Of a stretch of DNA of 43,919 nt, positions 1-7,646 are shown in pieces; position 1 is the stretch's first letter; each line of letters opens with the position of its first letter. A model generated the notes under the pieces. The model saw only the letters and a list, made by a program, of their open reading frames with translations, ran no database searches and had not been told where the DNA came from. This DNA is from Candidatus Didemnitutus sp. (lineage in GTDB: Bacteria; Verrucomicrobiota; Verrucomicrobiia; Opitutales; Opitutaceae): the NCBI GenBank assembly GCA_030682505.1, contig JAUXOH010000245.1, forward strand, positions 1-43,919, given 5' to 3'. The translations under genes and the position numbers were made by a program.

Positions 1-95
1 TCCCCCAAGGTCGGTTCCCCGGTGACATAGAAGACGCCGGTTGCGTCTTTCAGCACGTAAAGATAGCGGGCGTCGAGCGGGCGGGCGTCAGCCAT
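1..95 (-). CDS. Unknown protein, N-terminal part only (runs off the window)
   Basis: An ATG on the minus strand at 95 opens a frame that is intact to the window edge, giving about 31 residues beginning MADARPLDARYLYVLKD. The visible part alternates Tyr, Val and Asp residues like an edge beta-strand region, but no family can be named. It is divergent from the XRE regulator at 194, with two palindromes between the two starts. Start and reality rest only on the open frame, the ATG and the divergent context. Confidence 0.4.
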   Translation of the reverse strand, partial: MADARPLDARYLYVLKDATGVFYVTGEPTLG

Positions 96-108
96 GGGAT
101 AAAAAGGG

Positions 109-127
109 ATATGCTAGATGAGCATAT
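109..127. promoter_or_regulatory. Inverted repeat ATATGCT-N5-AGCATAT, possible operator
   Basis: Perfect 7-bp inverted repeat with a 5-nt spacer in the divergent intergenic region between the partial gene (start 95) and the XRE regulator (start 194). Such palindromes beside an XRE gene are commonly its autoregulatory operator. That assignment is inference. Confidence 0.45.
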
Positions 128-143
128 ACAGCGCAAATCGAAT

Positions 144-158
144 ATGCCCAATGGGCAT
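144..158. promoter_or_regulatory. Inverted repeat ATGCCC-AAT-GGGCAT, possible operator
   Basis: Second perfect inverted repeat (6-bp arms, 3-nt spacer) 17 nt to the right of the first and 36 nt before the GTG start of the regulator. The two palindromes have unrelated arms except for the shared ATGC core, so they may bind one protein with different affinity or two proteins. Confidence 0.4.
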
Positions 159-193
159 CTTTAAGGCCGGGAACCGCTTTAACATGGCGGGCA

Positions 194-439
194 GTGAAGC
201 GCCCTACCAAACCCAAGAAACGCAACCTGATAGGACGAAAGGTTCAGCAGCTTCGCATGGCCGCAGTGCCCAGGATCACCCAGGAGGATCTGGCCGGCCG
301 ACTGGCTCGCCACGGGCTGCATCTAAGCCAACCGCAGATTGCCAAGGTGGAAAACGGTGTGCGCCTGATTCCCGATCTGGAAGTGCCGGCGTTTGCAAAG
401 GCCCTGAAAGTGTCTGTTGAAGTGCTGTTCGAGTCCTGA
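194..439 (+). CDS. XRE-family helix-turn-helix regulator
   Basis: 81-residue DNA-binding protein. The N-terminus is very basic (KRPTKPKKR), followed by a Cro/C1-type HTH at about residues 26-75: a TQEDLAGRLARHG first helix pair and the SQPQIAKVENG recognition-helix signature typical of XRE proteins. It starts with GTG at 194, preceded by a GGCGGGC purine-rich stretch at a suitable distance; an ATG at 184 lies in another frame. It stands alone on the plus strand, divergent from the partial gene, with two palindromes upstream. Likely an autoregulated repressor; its targets are unknown. The overlapping plus-strand reading frame at 118-420 is a shadow. Confidence 0.8.
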   Translation: MKRPTKPKKRNLIGRKVQQLRMAAVPRITQEDLAGRLARHGLHLSQPQIAKVENGVRLIPDLEVPAFAKALKVSVEVLFES

Positions 440-455
440 CGAGGTCGTCGAGGTC

Positions 456-485
456 AAAAAAAACGCCCCGGGTTTCCCCGGAGCG
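456..485 (-). terminator. Rho-independent terminator of the long minus-strand operon
   Basis: Hairpin with arms 464-472 and 477-485 (nine pairs with one mismatch, 4-nt loop). Read on the minus strand it is followed by eight T residues (456-463). It lies 83 nt beyond the stop codon of the last minus-strand gene (569) and just after the convergent XRE gene. The plus strand lacks a T tract after the hairpin, so it acts mainly for the leftward operon. Confidence 0.8.
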
Positions 486-568
486 CTGGCCCGTGTTGGC
501 GGATAAAGGGCAAACGTGCCGGAGAATGCAACCGCGGAAATATTGAACTTTCGGGCTGCCGGATCGTC

Positions 569-1384
569 TCAGACGGAAACACGCGGGCCATTCGTTGAGG
601 GTGCTTCGTCGGCGGAAAATAACCCAAGCTGGGCCACGGTTTGAATTGGTTCCGCGGGCGGCTTGACGATTCGCGGCATCGGCCGCTGCTGCTCTGGGGC
701 CATTTTTTCGGGCACCGTCAGGTCGAAAGACAATTCAATGGCGGCCCCATGGAGAACAACCGCAGGCTCGCCTGATGGGCGCGGTGGCAGTTTCACATAG
801 GCTCGGGCTCCGAAAAGAGGCATGGGCAAATCTCCGGAATAGTCGCCTTGGACAAAGCGCTTCAAACTGGCGTGCAATTTGCGGATGTTGGCGAGCGCCT
901 TTTCGCATTGCTGCTTGGTCCACGCAAAGCGATCGGGTGCGGGCTGGAACTGCGGATCGGCATCAACCAGACAGAGCAGGCGGTGCGCCGCCTGCCAGAG
1001 CGGTGCCCGTTCGTGGTCGGGGGCGAAAAACGCATCGTTGATCGCCTTGTCCACATAGAGGGAAACGTGGATGAAATTGCCCCTCCGGTCGCGTTCCGGT
1101 TTCACCGCGCGGTGCAGATTCACCAAGAGGGCTTTCCTCTCCCGGTCTTGGTTTTCCGCCAGTGTTTCCAGATACTCCGGCCTGATGGCCAAAGGACCGG
1201 ACTGGCCCATGCCAATGCCCGACAGCGACCAAAACCCGCTTGGACTCACCGGAAAGTATCCCCTTTCTACGGCGACCAACGAGACACCAAAGCGTGAACG
1301 ATTGATTCCAACCGGGCGACCCCGCACGGAGACGATCTGCCCGGGACCCTCGGCGTTGTCTTCGGAATCGGCTGGCTTTCCCAT
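569..1384 (-). CDS. Unknown protein, last gene of the long operon
   Basis: 271-residue soluble protein without signal peptide or membrane segment. The N-terminal 60 residues contain Gly/Ser-rich strand-like repeats (SVRGRPVGINRSRFGVSLVA); the middle is helical and charged, with several Trp residues; the C-terminus is Pro-rich. No family is recognised. It starts 5 nt after the stop codon of the PDDEXK gene and is followed by the operon terminator, so it is most likely co-transcribed with the SLOG and nuclease genes. It could be a third component of that group or an unrelated element protein. Confidence 0.65.
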   Translation of the reverse strand: MGKPADSEDNAEGPGQIVSVRGRPVGINRSRFGVSLVAVERGYFPVSPSGFWSLSGIGMGQSGPLAIRPEYLETLAENQDRERKALLVNLHRAVKPERDRRGNFIHVSLYVDKAINDAFFAPDHERAPLWQAAHRLLCLVDADPQFQPAPDRFAWTKQQCEKALANIRKLHASLKRFVQGDYSGDLPMPLFGARAYVKLPPRPSGEPAVVLHGAAIELSFDLTVPEKMAPEQQRPMPRIVKPPAEPIQTVAQLGLFSADEAPSTNGPRVSV

Positions 1385-1389
1385 GCGGC

Positions 1390-2445
1390 TCAGGACGGCA
1401 CTGCCCCACTTCGCTCCGCTCCGGGCAACGCCTTGGTCAAACGCGCTCTCGCCCGCTGCACCGCGTCATGGAGCTTCTTCTCGAGTTCCTTCCTCGGCAG
1501 CACGTCGGCCAGATAGGACGCGACGCGGACCGGGCCTTCGTTGAGGCCAAGCAGCCGCACGGTCTCCTCGTTCCGGTCGGCGCACAGAATCAAGCCCACC
1601 GGGTTCTGCTCACCTTCCACCTGTTCATTTTCCCGCAGCCACGCCAGGTAGAGTTCCATCTGGCCCTTGTCCGCCGGTTTGAAGGCGCCGAGTTTCAATT
1701 CGACCGCGAACAGCCGGTGGAGCCGGCGATGATAGAAGAGCAAATCGAGGTAATGATCGACCCCATCGACGGTCATCCGCTTTTGCCGCGCAACGAAGGT
1801 GAAGCCTTCGCCCAGTTCGAGCAGGAACGCCTCGATGTCATGGAGGATGGCAGCCTCCAGGTCCTTTTCGGCGTAGCTGTCCTTCAACTGAAGAAAATCT
1901 AGCACATACGGATCACGAAAAACCAAGTCCGGCGAAAGCCGGTTCTCCTCCCGCAGCGCGACGAGTTCCGCCCTCGCGAGCGTCTCGGGTTTCTTCGACA
2001 AGGCAGAGCGCAGGAAAAGCTGCGAGTTGATCCTCTCCTGCAAGGTGCGGACGCTCCAGCGTTCGAGCCGGGCTATTCCCGCGTAGAATTCACGGGCCAG
2101 CGGATCATCCACCCGCAACAGCAGCGTGAAGTGCGACCAGCCCAACTGGGCTGACAGTGTCTGCACAATCCTGCCATCCGGGAACAGCTCGGCGAAACGC
2201 ACCATGCCCGCCAGATTACTGCGGCTGAACCCCGTCCCGAACTCCCGGGTCAATTTTCCAGACAGTGTCTGGATAATCTCGCGACCGTAGTCGGCGCGTT
2301 TCTGGTTGAGCGCCTCCCGGCGGATGCGCTCCCCGACTTGCCAGTAAGCCATAGTCAGCCCGGCGTTGACCGCGTGGGCGACCTTCTGGCGGGCCGCGAG
2401 GATGAGTTCGCGGACGTCGGCGTGAAGTGCGGGCACAGGTTTCAT
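1390..2445 (-). CDS. DUF1016/YhcG-type PDDEXK nuclease
   Basis: 351-residue protein of the YhcG family: N-terminal DUF1016 helical domain (about residues 10-150, with the family-typical AYWQVGERI and GWSHFTLLLRV segments) and a C-terminal PDDEXK nuclease fold. Candidate catalytic residues are D234 and the E249-L-K251 pair, followed by the usual KGQMELYLAWL segment. The ATG at 2445 overlaps the stop of the SLOG gene (ATGA), which fixes the start; an upstream extension in the same frame is Arg-rich shadow sequence. The family is known from defence islands and mobile elements; its DNA target is not established. Co-translation with the SLOG protein suggests joint action, which is inference. Confidence 0.85.
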   Translation of the reverse strand: MKPVPALHADVRELILAARQKVAHAVNAGLTMAYWQVGERIRREALNQKRADYGREIIQTLSGKLTREFGTGFSRSNLAGMVRFAELFPDGRIVQTLSAQLGWSHFTLLLRVDDPLAREFYAGIARLERWSVRTLQERINSQLFLRSALSKKPETLARAELVALREENRLSPDLVFRDPYVLDFLQLKDSYAEKDLEAAILHDIEAFLLELGEGFTFVARQKRMTVDGVDHYLDLLFYHRRLHRLFAVELKLGAFKPADKGQMELYLAWLRENEQVEGEQNPVGLILCADRNEETVRLLGLNEGPVRVASYLADVLPRKELEKKLHDAVQRARARLTKALPGAERSGAVPS

Positions 2446-2855
2446 GGAGCCGGACAGCCTCCCGGCCCCAAGTGCCGCAAACGGGCATCCATCGTGGGGA
2501 GGTTGGCCACCGCGCGACCGGGGCTTTCGTGGACGGGAAGACCGATGTGCCGGGCCTGATCGATCATGTCGGCGGTGCCCTCGGCCCCGGGGAAGGCGAT
2601 GACCGCTTCGGCGGCTTCTGCCAGCCGGGCGTTCGCCCGGCACGGAGCGGCATCCCCGTCCTTCTTCCAGTTGGGGCGTATCGCCTCGACCGGAATATTA
2701 CGCCGCGTGGCCCACGCCGCGGCCTGGGCATCCACGCCGCGCGCCCCGCCGGTCAGAATCGTGGTGGCGCCGAGAATGCTGATGGCATTATCCAAAAAGA
2801 CGTAGTCGGAGGCAGTCATGACGTAATTGCGTCCGCCAGTGACGACGACTCTCAC
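2442..2855 (-). CDS. SLOG-superfamily protein (DUF2493/YspA-like)
   Basis: 137-residue Rossmann-like nucleotide-binding protein. Beta-1 with the GGR turn is at residues 2-9, the GGARGVD loop at 36-42 follows beta-2, and an FPGAEGTADM loop at about 88-97 matches the SLOG/DUF2493 pattern. SLOG proteins bind or process nucleotide-derived ligands and often work as sensors beside effectors. Here the stop codon overlaps the start of the PDDEXK nuclease gene (ATGA). The last ~25 residues, after about 113, look like an unconserved tail. Upstream, a 98-nt gap containing a strong hairpin separates it from the preceding gene. Confidence 0.8.
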   Translation of the reverse strand: MRVVVTGGRNYVMTASDYVFLDNAISILGATTILTGGARGVDAQAAAWATRRNIPVEAIRPNWKKDGDAAPCRANARLAEAAEAVIAFPGAEGTADMIDQARHIGLPVHESPGRAVANLPTMDARLRHLGPGGCPAP

Positions 2856-2875
2856 GGCAGGTCAGCCCACCCCGT

Positions 2876-2917
2876 GCGGACGGAGCGCCCGGTCGAAAGA
2901 CCGGTTGCCCCGTCCGC
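2876..2917. other. Long two-part hairpin in the operon
   Basis: Outer 8-bp perfect stem (GCGGACGG at 2876-2883 with CCGTCCGC at 2910-2917) encloses an inner 6-bp stem (2889-2894 with 2899-2904) with a 4-nt loop. It sits in the only gap of more than 40 nt within the long operon, just before the SLOG gene. No T tract follows on the minus strand, so a classic terminator is unlikely; an mRNA processing or stabilising structure, or a protein-binding site, is possible. Confidence 0.5.
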
Positions 2918-2953
2918 CGTTGTTTTCTGTTCCCTCATGCGTGCGTTGCGGGG

Positions 2954-3445
2954 TCACATCGCCATTTTCGGAGGCGCACCCGCCGCGGGCTGGCTCGGCA
3001 TCGGGACGACCCGGCCAGCCTCCGTGCCAGGCGGCGTGGTGCTGGGAGCCGGGGAGGCAAACTCCCGGCGCGCCTGCCGGTCCTTCTCGCGGAGTGCCGC
3101 GCTGACAAACGCCTTGTCGCGGTAGAAGGGCTCAACCCCTTGGAGGTCGGCGTCGATGCGGGCCTTGGCTTCCGGCGCCTGGGCGTTGTAGAAGGCCCGC
3201 GCCTGCGGGAGTTGCTTGTTGACGAGCCTCATTTCGTTTTCATGACGCTGCATGTCCTTGTAGAACATGGCGTCGATGGCGCGCTCGGGATGCTCCTTCA
3301 CGAGACGGGTGTAATACGTCACGTCATCGGGATTCGCGGCCTTGTAATCGTCGATGCGCTTTTTCACCTCCGGATTGTTGCGGAACTGCAACGGCGGAAG
3401 TTTTTCAGCTTTGGTGGATTTGTCGGGTTTGGTTTCGATAGCCAT
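2954..3445 (-). CDS. Unknown charged protein
   Basis: 163-residue, Lys/Glu/Arg-rich, probably helical and soluble protein with a Pro/Ala-rich C-terminal tail (after about residue 130). No signal peptide and no recognised domain. The start at 3445 follows the stop of the preceding gene by 12 nt. A near-match to the recurrent CGTATGGG motif lies on the opposite strand at 3449-3463 across this junction. It may be a pilus or transfer accessory protein, judging only by position. Confidence 0.6.
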   Translation of the reverse strand: MAIETKPDKSTKAEKLPPLQFRNNPEVKKRIDDYKAANPDDVTYYTRLVKEHPERAIDAMFYKDMQRHENEMRLVNKQLPQARAFYNAQAPEAKARIDADLQGVEPFYRDKAFVSAALREKDRQARREFASPAPSTTPPGTEAGRVVPMPSQPAAGAPPKMAM

Positions 3446-3457
3446 ATGCGTATGGGA

Positions 3458-3751
3458 TTAGGCAGCCTCTTTCTGGTGTGCGGGCTGCGTCGGCACCGGG
3501 CGGGAGTCCCGCCCAAATTGTTGACCGAGGACGGGATTGAACGGCGGCTCCGGCGGTCCTTGGATCAGCCGGAGCGCGAGGTCGAATTGCGCGCAGATGT
3601 CTTCGCATTCGTGCCGGGCCAGCGCGAACGCCATGAGCGTCTTCGCTTCAAGCTTCGGGCTCGCGCCGGGAAAGCGACCGTTTAGTTTGTCAGCCGCCGC
3701 GTAGAATTCCGCAGCGACCGGTCCGGGGAGTTGGAGGGTCAATGTTATCAT
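3458..3751 (-). CDS. Unknown small protein
   Basis: 97-residue protein beginning with a beta-strand-like MITLTLQLPGPVAAEFYAAADKL, then a helix with acidic and Cys residues. The first part resembles the opening of small DNA-binding or partner proteins but no family is assigned. The ATG at 3751 lies 4 nt after the PilO-like gene; a longer in-frame extension upstream overlaps that gene and is not used. Position at the end of the pilus genes suggests an accessory role. Confidence 0.6.
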   Translation of the reverse strand: MITLTLQLPGPVAAEFYAAADKLNGRFPGASPKLEAKTLMAFALARHECEDICAQFDLALRLIQGPPEPPFNPVLGQQFGRDSRPVPTQPAHQKEAA

Positions 3752-3755
3752 GGTC

Positions 3756-4469
3756 CTATGGTTTTGGTTGTTGGGGGATGGGTGAAAAATTGGCGGCCCG
3801 AGCACCCGGAGGGTCGGGACGGCCCGGAGCGGAGTCCTGCCCGGGCGCCGGAGGCTCGGCGGAGGCAGCCGGGCGGCGGAGCGAGGGGCCGGGCCCGACC
3901 TTCCGGGTCGATGCCGCCCCTTCCGCCGCGACAACGGGGAGCGGGACGAGGTTTGGGGAGTCCCGCTCGGCGTTGTTAATCGGTGCGACGGCCAGGACGA
4001 CGCGCAGTCCAATGACAACCTGGTCCAGTTCGCGGGCTTGGGCCGCTCCCTTCGCGGTCACATCGAGCGATTCGAGGACGATCCCCGGCTGATCCATCCA
4101 CGATTTCAGGAAACGGAGATAGTCCGGCCAATCATGCAGACGCGGTGCGGAACGGGAAAGCAGCACGGATCGGCTGGCGCCATCCGGCTGCTGCCATTCG
4201 ACACGCCAGCCCGTTCCCACCTGTTCCGTGAACTTTCTCGCCGACCAGGCAACCGGCGGCAGCGCTCTGGACTGCTGACGCAGATTCGTGAGCGTGGCGT
4301 CGTCGTTTGCCGCGAGGGCGTCGCGCTCGCCGCGCAAGGCGACGAGTTCGGTGTCAACGCCGGTCGGCACGGGCCGCAGACGCGGTAGCGCCAAACCAAC
4401 CCCGGCGACAATCGCGCTCAGGCCGAGCAGAATCCATGCACCCCGCGTGATGAGAAAAGGGCGATTCAC
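3756..4469 (-). CDS. PilO/GspM-like inner-membrane assembly protein
   Basis: 237 residues. One N-terminal membrane segment (about residues 6-27), a short heptad-like stretch (about 38-62), then a periplasmic domain of the PilO/GspM size with a VLSRSAPRLHDWPDYLRFL segment, and a long Pro/Ala-rich tail. PilO/GspM proteins pair with PilN/GspL to link the cytoplasmic platform to the secretin. The GTG start at 4469 overlaps the stop of the PilM-N/GspL-like gene (GTGA), which decides the start. Assignment rests on topology, order and partner; direct sequence similarity is weak. Confidence 0.6.
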   Translation of the reverse strand: MNRPFLITRGAWILLGLSAIVAGVGLALPRLRPVPTGVDTELVALRGERDALAANDDATLTNLRQQSRALPPVAWSARKFTEQVGTGWRVEWQQPDGASRSVLLSRSAPRLHDWPDYLRFLKSWMDQPGIVLESLDVTAKGAAQARELDQVVIGLRVVLAVAPINNAERDSPNLVPLPVVAAEGAASTRKVGPGPSLRRPAASAEPPAPGQDSAPGRPDPPGARAANFSPIPQQPKP

Positions 4470-5674
4470 GGTGTGAAGACTCCGTTGACGGTGAAGGCTC
4501 CGGTGTCCCGGGGAGCCGCGGCCGGCAATACGGTCCAGCGTCTGCCACCGAGACGGTTGCGCCATTGCTCCCACGCAGCGGTGGCACCGGGCGCGACATG
4601 GCCACTCAGCGTAAAGCGGCCCTGGGCGACGCGGACTTGGTCGAGTGCGAGCTGCGGCGGCAGCGCGCCGCACACCGCATCCAGCAGTTCGCCGACCGGC
4701 GGACTCGAGCCGGGGCCAGCCAGCTTGGCCCGGAGGGAGACGATTTCGGCGGCGTTGACACGGTAGTGATCGATCTCGGCCCGCAGGGCAGATTTCTCGT
4801 GTGCGACGGCGTGCTGTCCGTCGTTCCATGTCATGAACTCATAGGCATAGGCGGCACCGCTCCATCCACCAGCGAGCAGCAGGCAGATGCTGGCGGCGAT
4901 GACCGCCCGTTGTGGGGTGACGGCGGACGCGGCGGGCAGCAATTGCGCCGGATGCGATCGCGGGAGAACGACCGACGATGACAGTGCCTCGTGCAGAGGG
5001 AGGCTCAGCGGGTCGTCCGGATCAGCGGCCTCATTCGGGAACACCAACAACGCCGGATCGTCCGGAAGCCGGGCCGTTTCCTCCTCAAGCCACGACTGGG
5101 CTTCATCGACGGCGGCTTCTCCGTGCCACCGGTGCACCATGCGACGCCCGTCCGCCGGATGATGGTAGGCGAGTGCGCAATTGTGGTTGTCCGCGAAGGC
5201 AAGAACGAGGGTCGCGCCCGTCTTGGACAACTCCTTGGGGAGTGACTGAAGGAAGGTCGCGAGCGGCCAAGCGGAAACCACGATCACTCTTCTTTGCGCC
5301 AGCCGAGCGACGAGTGAAAACAGCCCGGGCTCGGTCTCGTAGTGCAGCAGCGTGCTGTAGCCGTCGCCGACCGGCAGGATCGGTTCATGGCTCCAAGCGT
5401 GGTCAGGTGCAGCGAGAGCCGGGTGCTCGAACGCCAGCGCCCTTTGCAAGGCCGCACGAGGGCCGTGCGGACAGTCCACTGCCACGGTGACGAGCGTCTC
5501 CGGTTGGTAGATCAATCGCAACCGAACCGGATGGGGTTCGCCGGCCAGATGAGCCGTGAGAACCTCGGCCGCATGGGACAGGTTCTCGAAGGCGAGCGGT
5601 TCCACCCGCCCGGCGAGCCACCAGTGATGGCCCCACAGGAGCGCGGTGCGCTCAGATGTCGGCGAGATAGACAT
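4466..5674 (-). CDS. PilM-N/GspL-like inner-membrane platform protein
   Basis: 402 residues. The cytoplasmic N-terminal ~255 residues have the alternating strand/helix content expected of the actin-like GspL/PilM domain. One membrane segment at about 258-280 follows, then a coiled stretch (HEKSALRAEIDHYRVNAAEI) and a ferredoxin-like PilN/GspL periplasmic end. Such proteins bind the GspE/PilB ATPase and the PilO/GspM partner, which is encoded immediately downstream. The chosen start (5674) overlaps the prepilin gene by 23 nt. A fused GspL-type arrangement rather than separate PilM and PilN points to a T2SS-like ancestry. Confidence 0.65.
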   Translation of the reverse strand: MSISPTSERTALLWGHHWWLAGRVEPLAFENLSHAAEVLTAHLAGEPHPVRLRLIYQPETLVTVAVDCPHGPRAALQRALAFEHPALAAPDHAWSHEPILPVGDGYSTLLHYETEPGLFSLVARLAQRRVIVVSAWPLATFLQSLPKELSKTGATLVLAFADNHNCALAYHHPADGRRMVHRWHGEAAVDEAQSWLEEETARLPDDPALLVFPNEAADPDDPLSLPLHEALSSSVVLPRSHPAQLLPAASAVTPQRAVIAASICLLLAGGWSGAAYAYEFMTWNDGQHAVAHEKSALRAEIDHYRVNAAEIVSLRAKLAGPGSSPPVGELLDAVCGALPPQLALDQVRVAQGRFTLSGHVAPGATAAWEQWRNRLGGRRWTVLPAAAPRDTGAFTVNGVFTP

Positions 5675-6407
5675 ACACGTCGGTCACGCCATTGATGGGG
5701 GCGGCATATGCCACGATGCCGGTGTCGGAGGCGGCGCCTTCGACCGGGGCCAACTGGGGCGCATTCATGGAGAGCGCCAGTTCATAAGCGTCCCGCGCCG
5801 GGCAGTTCGGGATGACGAGGTAAGCCACCACGAGATTGGCGGAGAGATTGGTGGTCGTATCCCGTAACCGGAAATTGGCTCCCTGGGCGGCAGACGGTGC
5901 GAGGGCCGCATTGGAGGATCTTGCCTCGACGCGGGTGACGGCCGACCAGTTCCTCAACGGGGCTGCATCCGGGGTCATGACGAACGCCTGGACGGACTGG
6001 CTCCAGGTCATTTCATTGCCGGTGCCGGTGGAGGCGAAGAGCTGGCTACCGAGACGCAGGCTGACAGGACGTTCGAGTTTGCCGGCGGCAAGGAGCACGG
6101 CATCGAGCCGGGCGCCGTTGCCCTTGGCGGCATCGGTGGCGCCGGTGAGCGCGGCCCCGGAGCACGGGATGCCCGTGCCTTCGGTGCGGGGAATGCTGCC
6201 GTTGCCGCCCGGCATCACGATAAATTCCGTGATCGCGGTCTTGAGCGTCTCGGCAGTCTTTTGCGCCTGCTGGATGCGGGCGTTGCGCAAGGCATCAAAC
6301 CCCTTGGGCAGGAGCAAGCCGACCAGGATGCTGACGATAGCGAGGACGAGAACGAGTTCGAGCAGGGAGTAACCCTGCGTGGAATGGGTGCGTTTGGTAT
6401 GTTTCAT
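5652..6407 (-). CDS. Type IV prepilin-like protein (probable major pilin candidate)
   Basis: 251 residues. Short basic leader (MKHTKRTHSTQG) followed by a class III signal: cleavage after G12, Tyr at +1 and Glu at +5 (GYSLLELVLVLAIVSILVG), then a hydrophobic N-terminal helix. This is the motif cut and methylated by a prepilin peptidase. The body is Ala/Thr/Ser-rich, with two cysteines that could form a disulfide (PCSG and NCPA). It lies between the ATPase and the platform protein genes. It is larger than most major pilins, so a minor pilin role is also possible; no other pilin besides the one at 10908 is in the window. Confidence 0.85.
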   Translation of the reverse strand: MKHTKRTHSTQGYSLLELVLVLAIVSILVGLLLPKGFDALRNARIQQAQKTAETLKTAITEFIVMPGGNGSIPRTEGTGIPCSGAALTGATDAAKGNGARLDAVLLAAGKLERPVSLRLGSQLFASTGTGNEMTWSQSVQAFVMTPDAAPLRNWSAVTRVEARSSNAALAPSAAQGANFRLRDTTTNLSANLVVAYLVIPNCPARDAYELALSMNAPQLAPVEGAASDTGIVAYAAPINGVTDVYVYLADI

Positions 6408-6446
6408 ATTTCGTTTGGTGGTTGTGGGCCGGACGGCCCGTGAAAA

Positions 6447-7646
6447 TCAGAGGACGCGGGCGACCTGCTCGATGGTCGTCTGGCCTGACGCCGCCCCGGC
6501 CAGTCCGTGCTGCCAGAGGGTCACGCATCCCTCGCGTTCGCGGAGGGCGGCGAGTTCGGCGAGCGGTGCATCTCGTTCGATAAGCGGAGTGAACTTGGCG
6601 GTCGGGATGACCTCATGGATGGCAATGCGCCCGCGAAAGCCCGTGCCCCGGCACGCCGGGCAACCGACCGCCCGGCAAAACGCTGCATCGGGCAAGCCGT
6701 GCTCCTCCCGCAAGCGGACGTTCGCCGGATGGGGCTCCTTGCACTCGGGACAGAGCCGGCGCACGAGCCGCTGGGCTGCGACCAGCCGGAGTGCCGCGGC
6801 GAGGAGAAAACTCTCGATGCCCAGGTCTCGCAGGCGCGGAATCGCGGCGAGGCCGTCATTGGTGTGCAGGGTCGAGAGCACCAGGTGCCCTGTGAGTGCC
6901 GCGCGGATAGCGAGCTGGGCGGTTTCGGCGTCGCGGGTTTCGCCCACCAGCATCACGTCGGGGTTTTGCCGTAGGAGAGCCCGCAGCGAAGCCGCAAAGG
7001 TGAGCCCGATCTTTTCCCTGATCTCGGTCTGGCGGATACCGGGGAACTCGTATTCCACCGGGTCTTCCAGCGTGTGAATCACCCGGCCCCGGTGATCGAG
7101 CTGGTGCAGTGCCGAATGGAGTGTCGTGGTCTTGCCGGAGCCGGTCGGGCCGGTGAGGTAGATGAGTCCCGCCGGGCCGGTGAGGGCCGCCTTCATGGCC
7201 TCGGCCTGCGGCAGCCCAAGGCCCAGCTCGGCAAACGACTGCCCGGGCATAGTCTGGTCCAGCAGTCGGATGACGAGGCTTTCGCCATACACCGTGGGCA
7301 CGGTGCTCAGGCGCAAATTGAACCGGCGGTTGTTCTCCTTCAGCATTGCCCGGCCGTCCTGGGGCAGCCGCTTTTCGGTGATGTCCAGCCCGCCGAAAAT
7401 CTTTCCGCGAGCGAGCAGCGCGTCGCGGTGGGCCAGGGCCACCCGCGCATGGTCGCGCATCTCGCCATCGATGCGGAAACGGACGAGCAGACCGTCCTCC
7501 TTGGGTTCGCAATGGATGTCGCTCGCTCCCTCCGCCGCGGCGGCCCGGAGAATCGCGTCGAAGGTGCGCGTGGCATCGGAACCCGGCTCGATGGCACGGG
7601 CCGGTGCCGGCGGGCGCGGACGGAAGGATTGGAGCAATTCGCGCAT
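6447..7646 (-). CDS. GspE/PilB-type secretion ATPase, short form
   Basis: 399 residues. Hexameric traffic ATPase that powers pilus or pseudopilus assembly at the inner membrane. Walker A GPTGSGKT is at residues 166-173, the Asp box around 192-206, Walker B NPDVMLVGETRD at 228-239 and the His box LVLSTLHTND at 255-264. A tetracysteine zinc site (C299, C302, C329, C332) separates GspE/PilB from PilT and VirB11. The protein begins directly with the N2 domain (about 25-130) and lacks the roughly 150-residue N1/MSHEN domain. The start overlaps the secretin stop (TGATG). It is the only secretion-superfamily ATPase in this operon; no TrbB/VirB11 is present. Confidence 0.93.
   Translation of the reverse strand: MRELLQSFRPRPPAPARAIEPGSDATRTFDAILRAAAAEGASDIHCEPKEDGLLVRFRIDGEMRDHARVALAHRDALLARGKIFGGLDITEKRLPQDGRAMLKENNRRFNLRLSTVPTVYGESLVIRLLDQTMPGQSFAELGLGLPQAEAMKAALTGPAGLIYLTGPTGSGKTTTLHSALHQLDHRGRVIHTLEDPVEYEFPGIRQTEIREKIGLTFAASLRALLRQNPDVMLVGETRDAETAQLAIRAALTGHLVLSTLHTNDGLAAIPRLRDLGIESFLLAAALRLVAAQRLVRRLCPECKEPHPANVRLREEHGLPDAAFCRAVGCPACRGTGFRGRIAIHEVIPTAKFTPLIERDAPLAELAALREREGCVTLWQHGLAGAASGQTTIEQVARVL

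Noticed and set aside
118..420. Plus-strand frame overlapping the XRE gene
   Set aside because: Low-complexity Gly/Ser/Arg-rich product in another frame of a clear HTH gene; no ribosome site.
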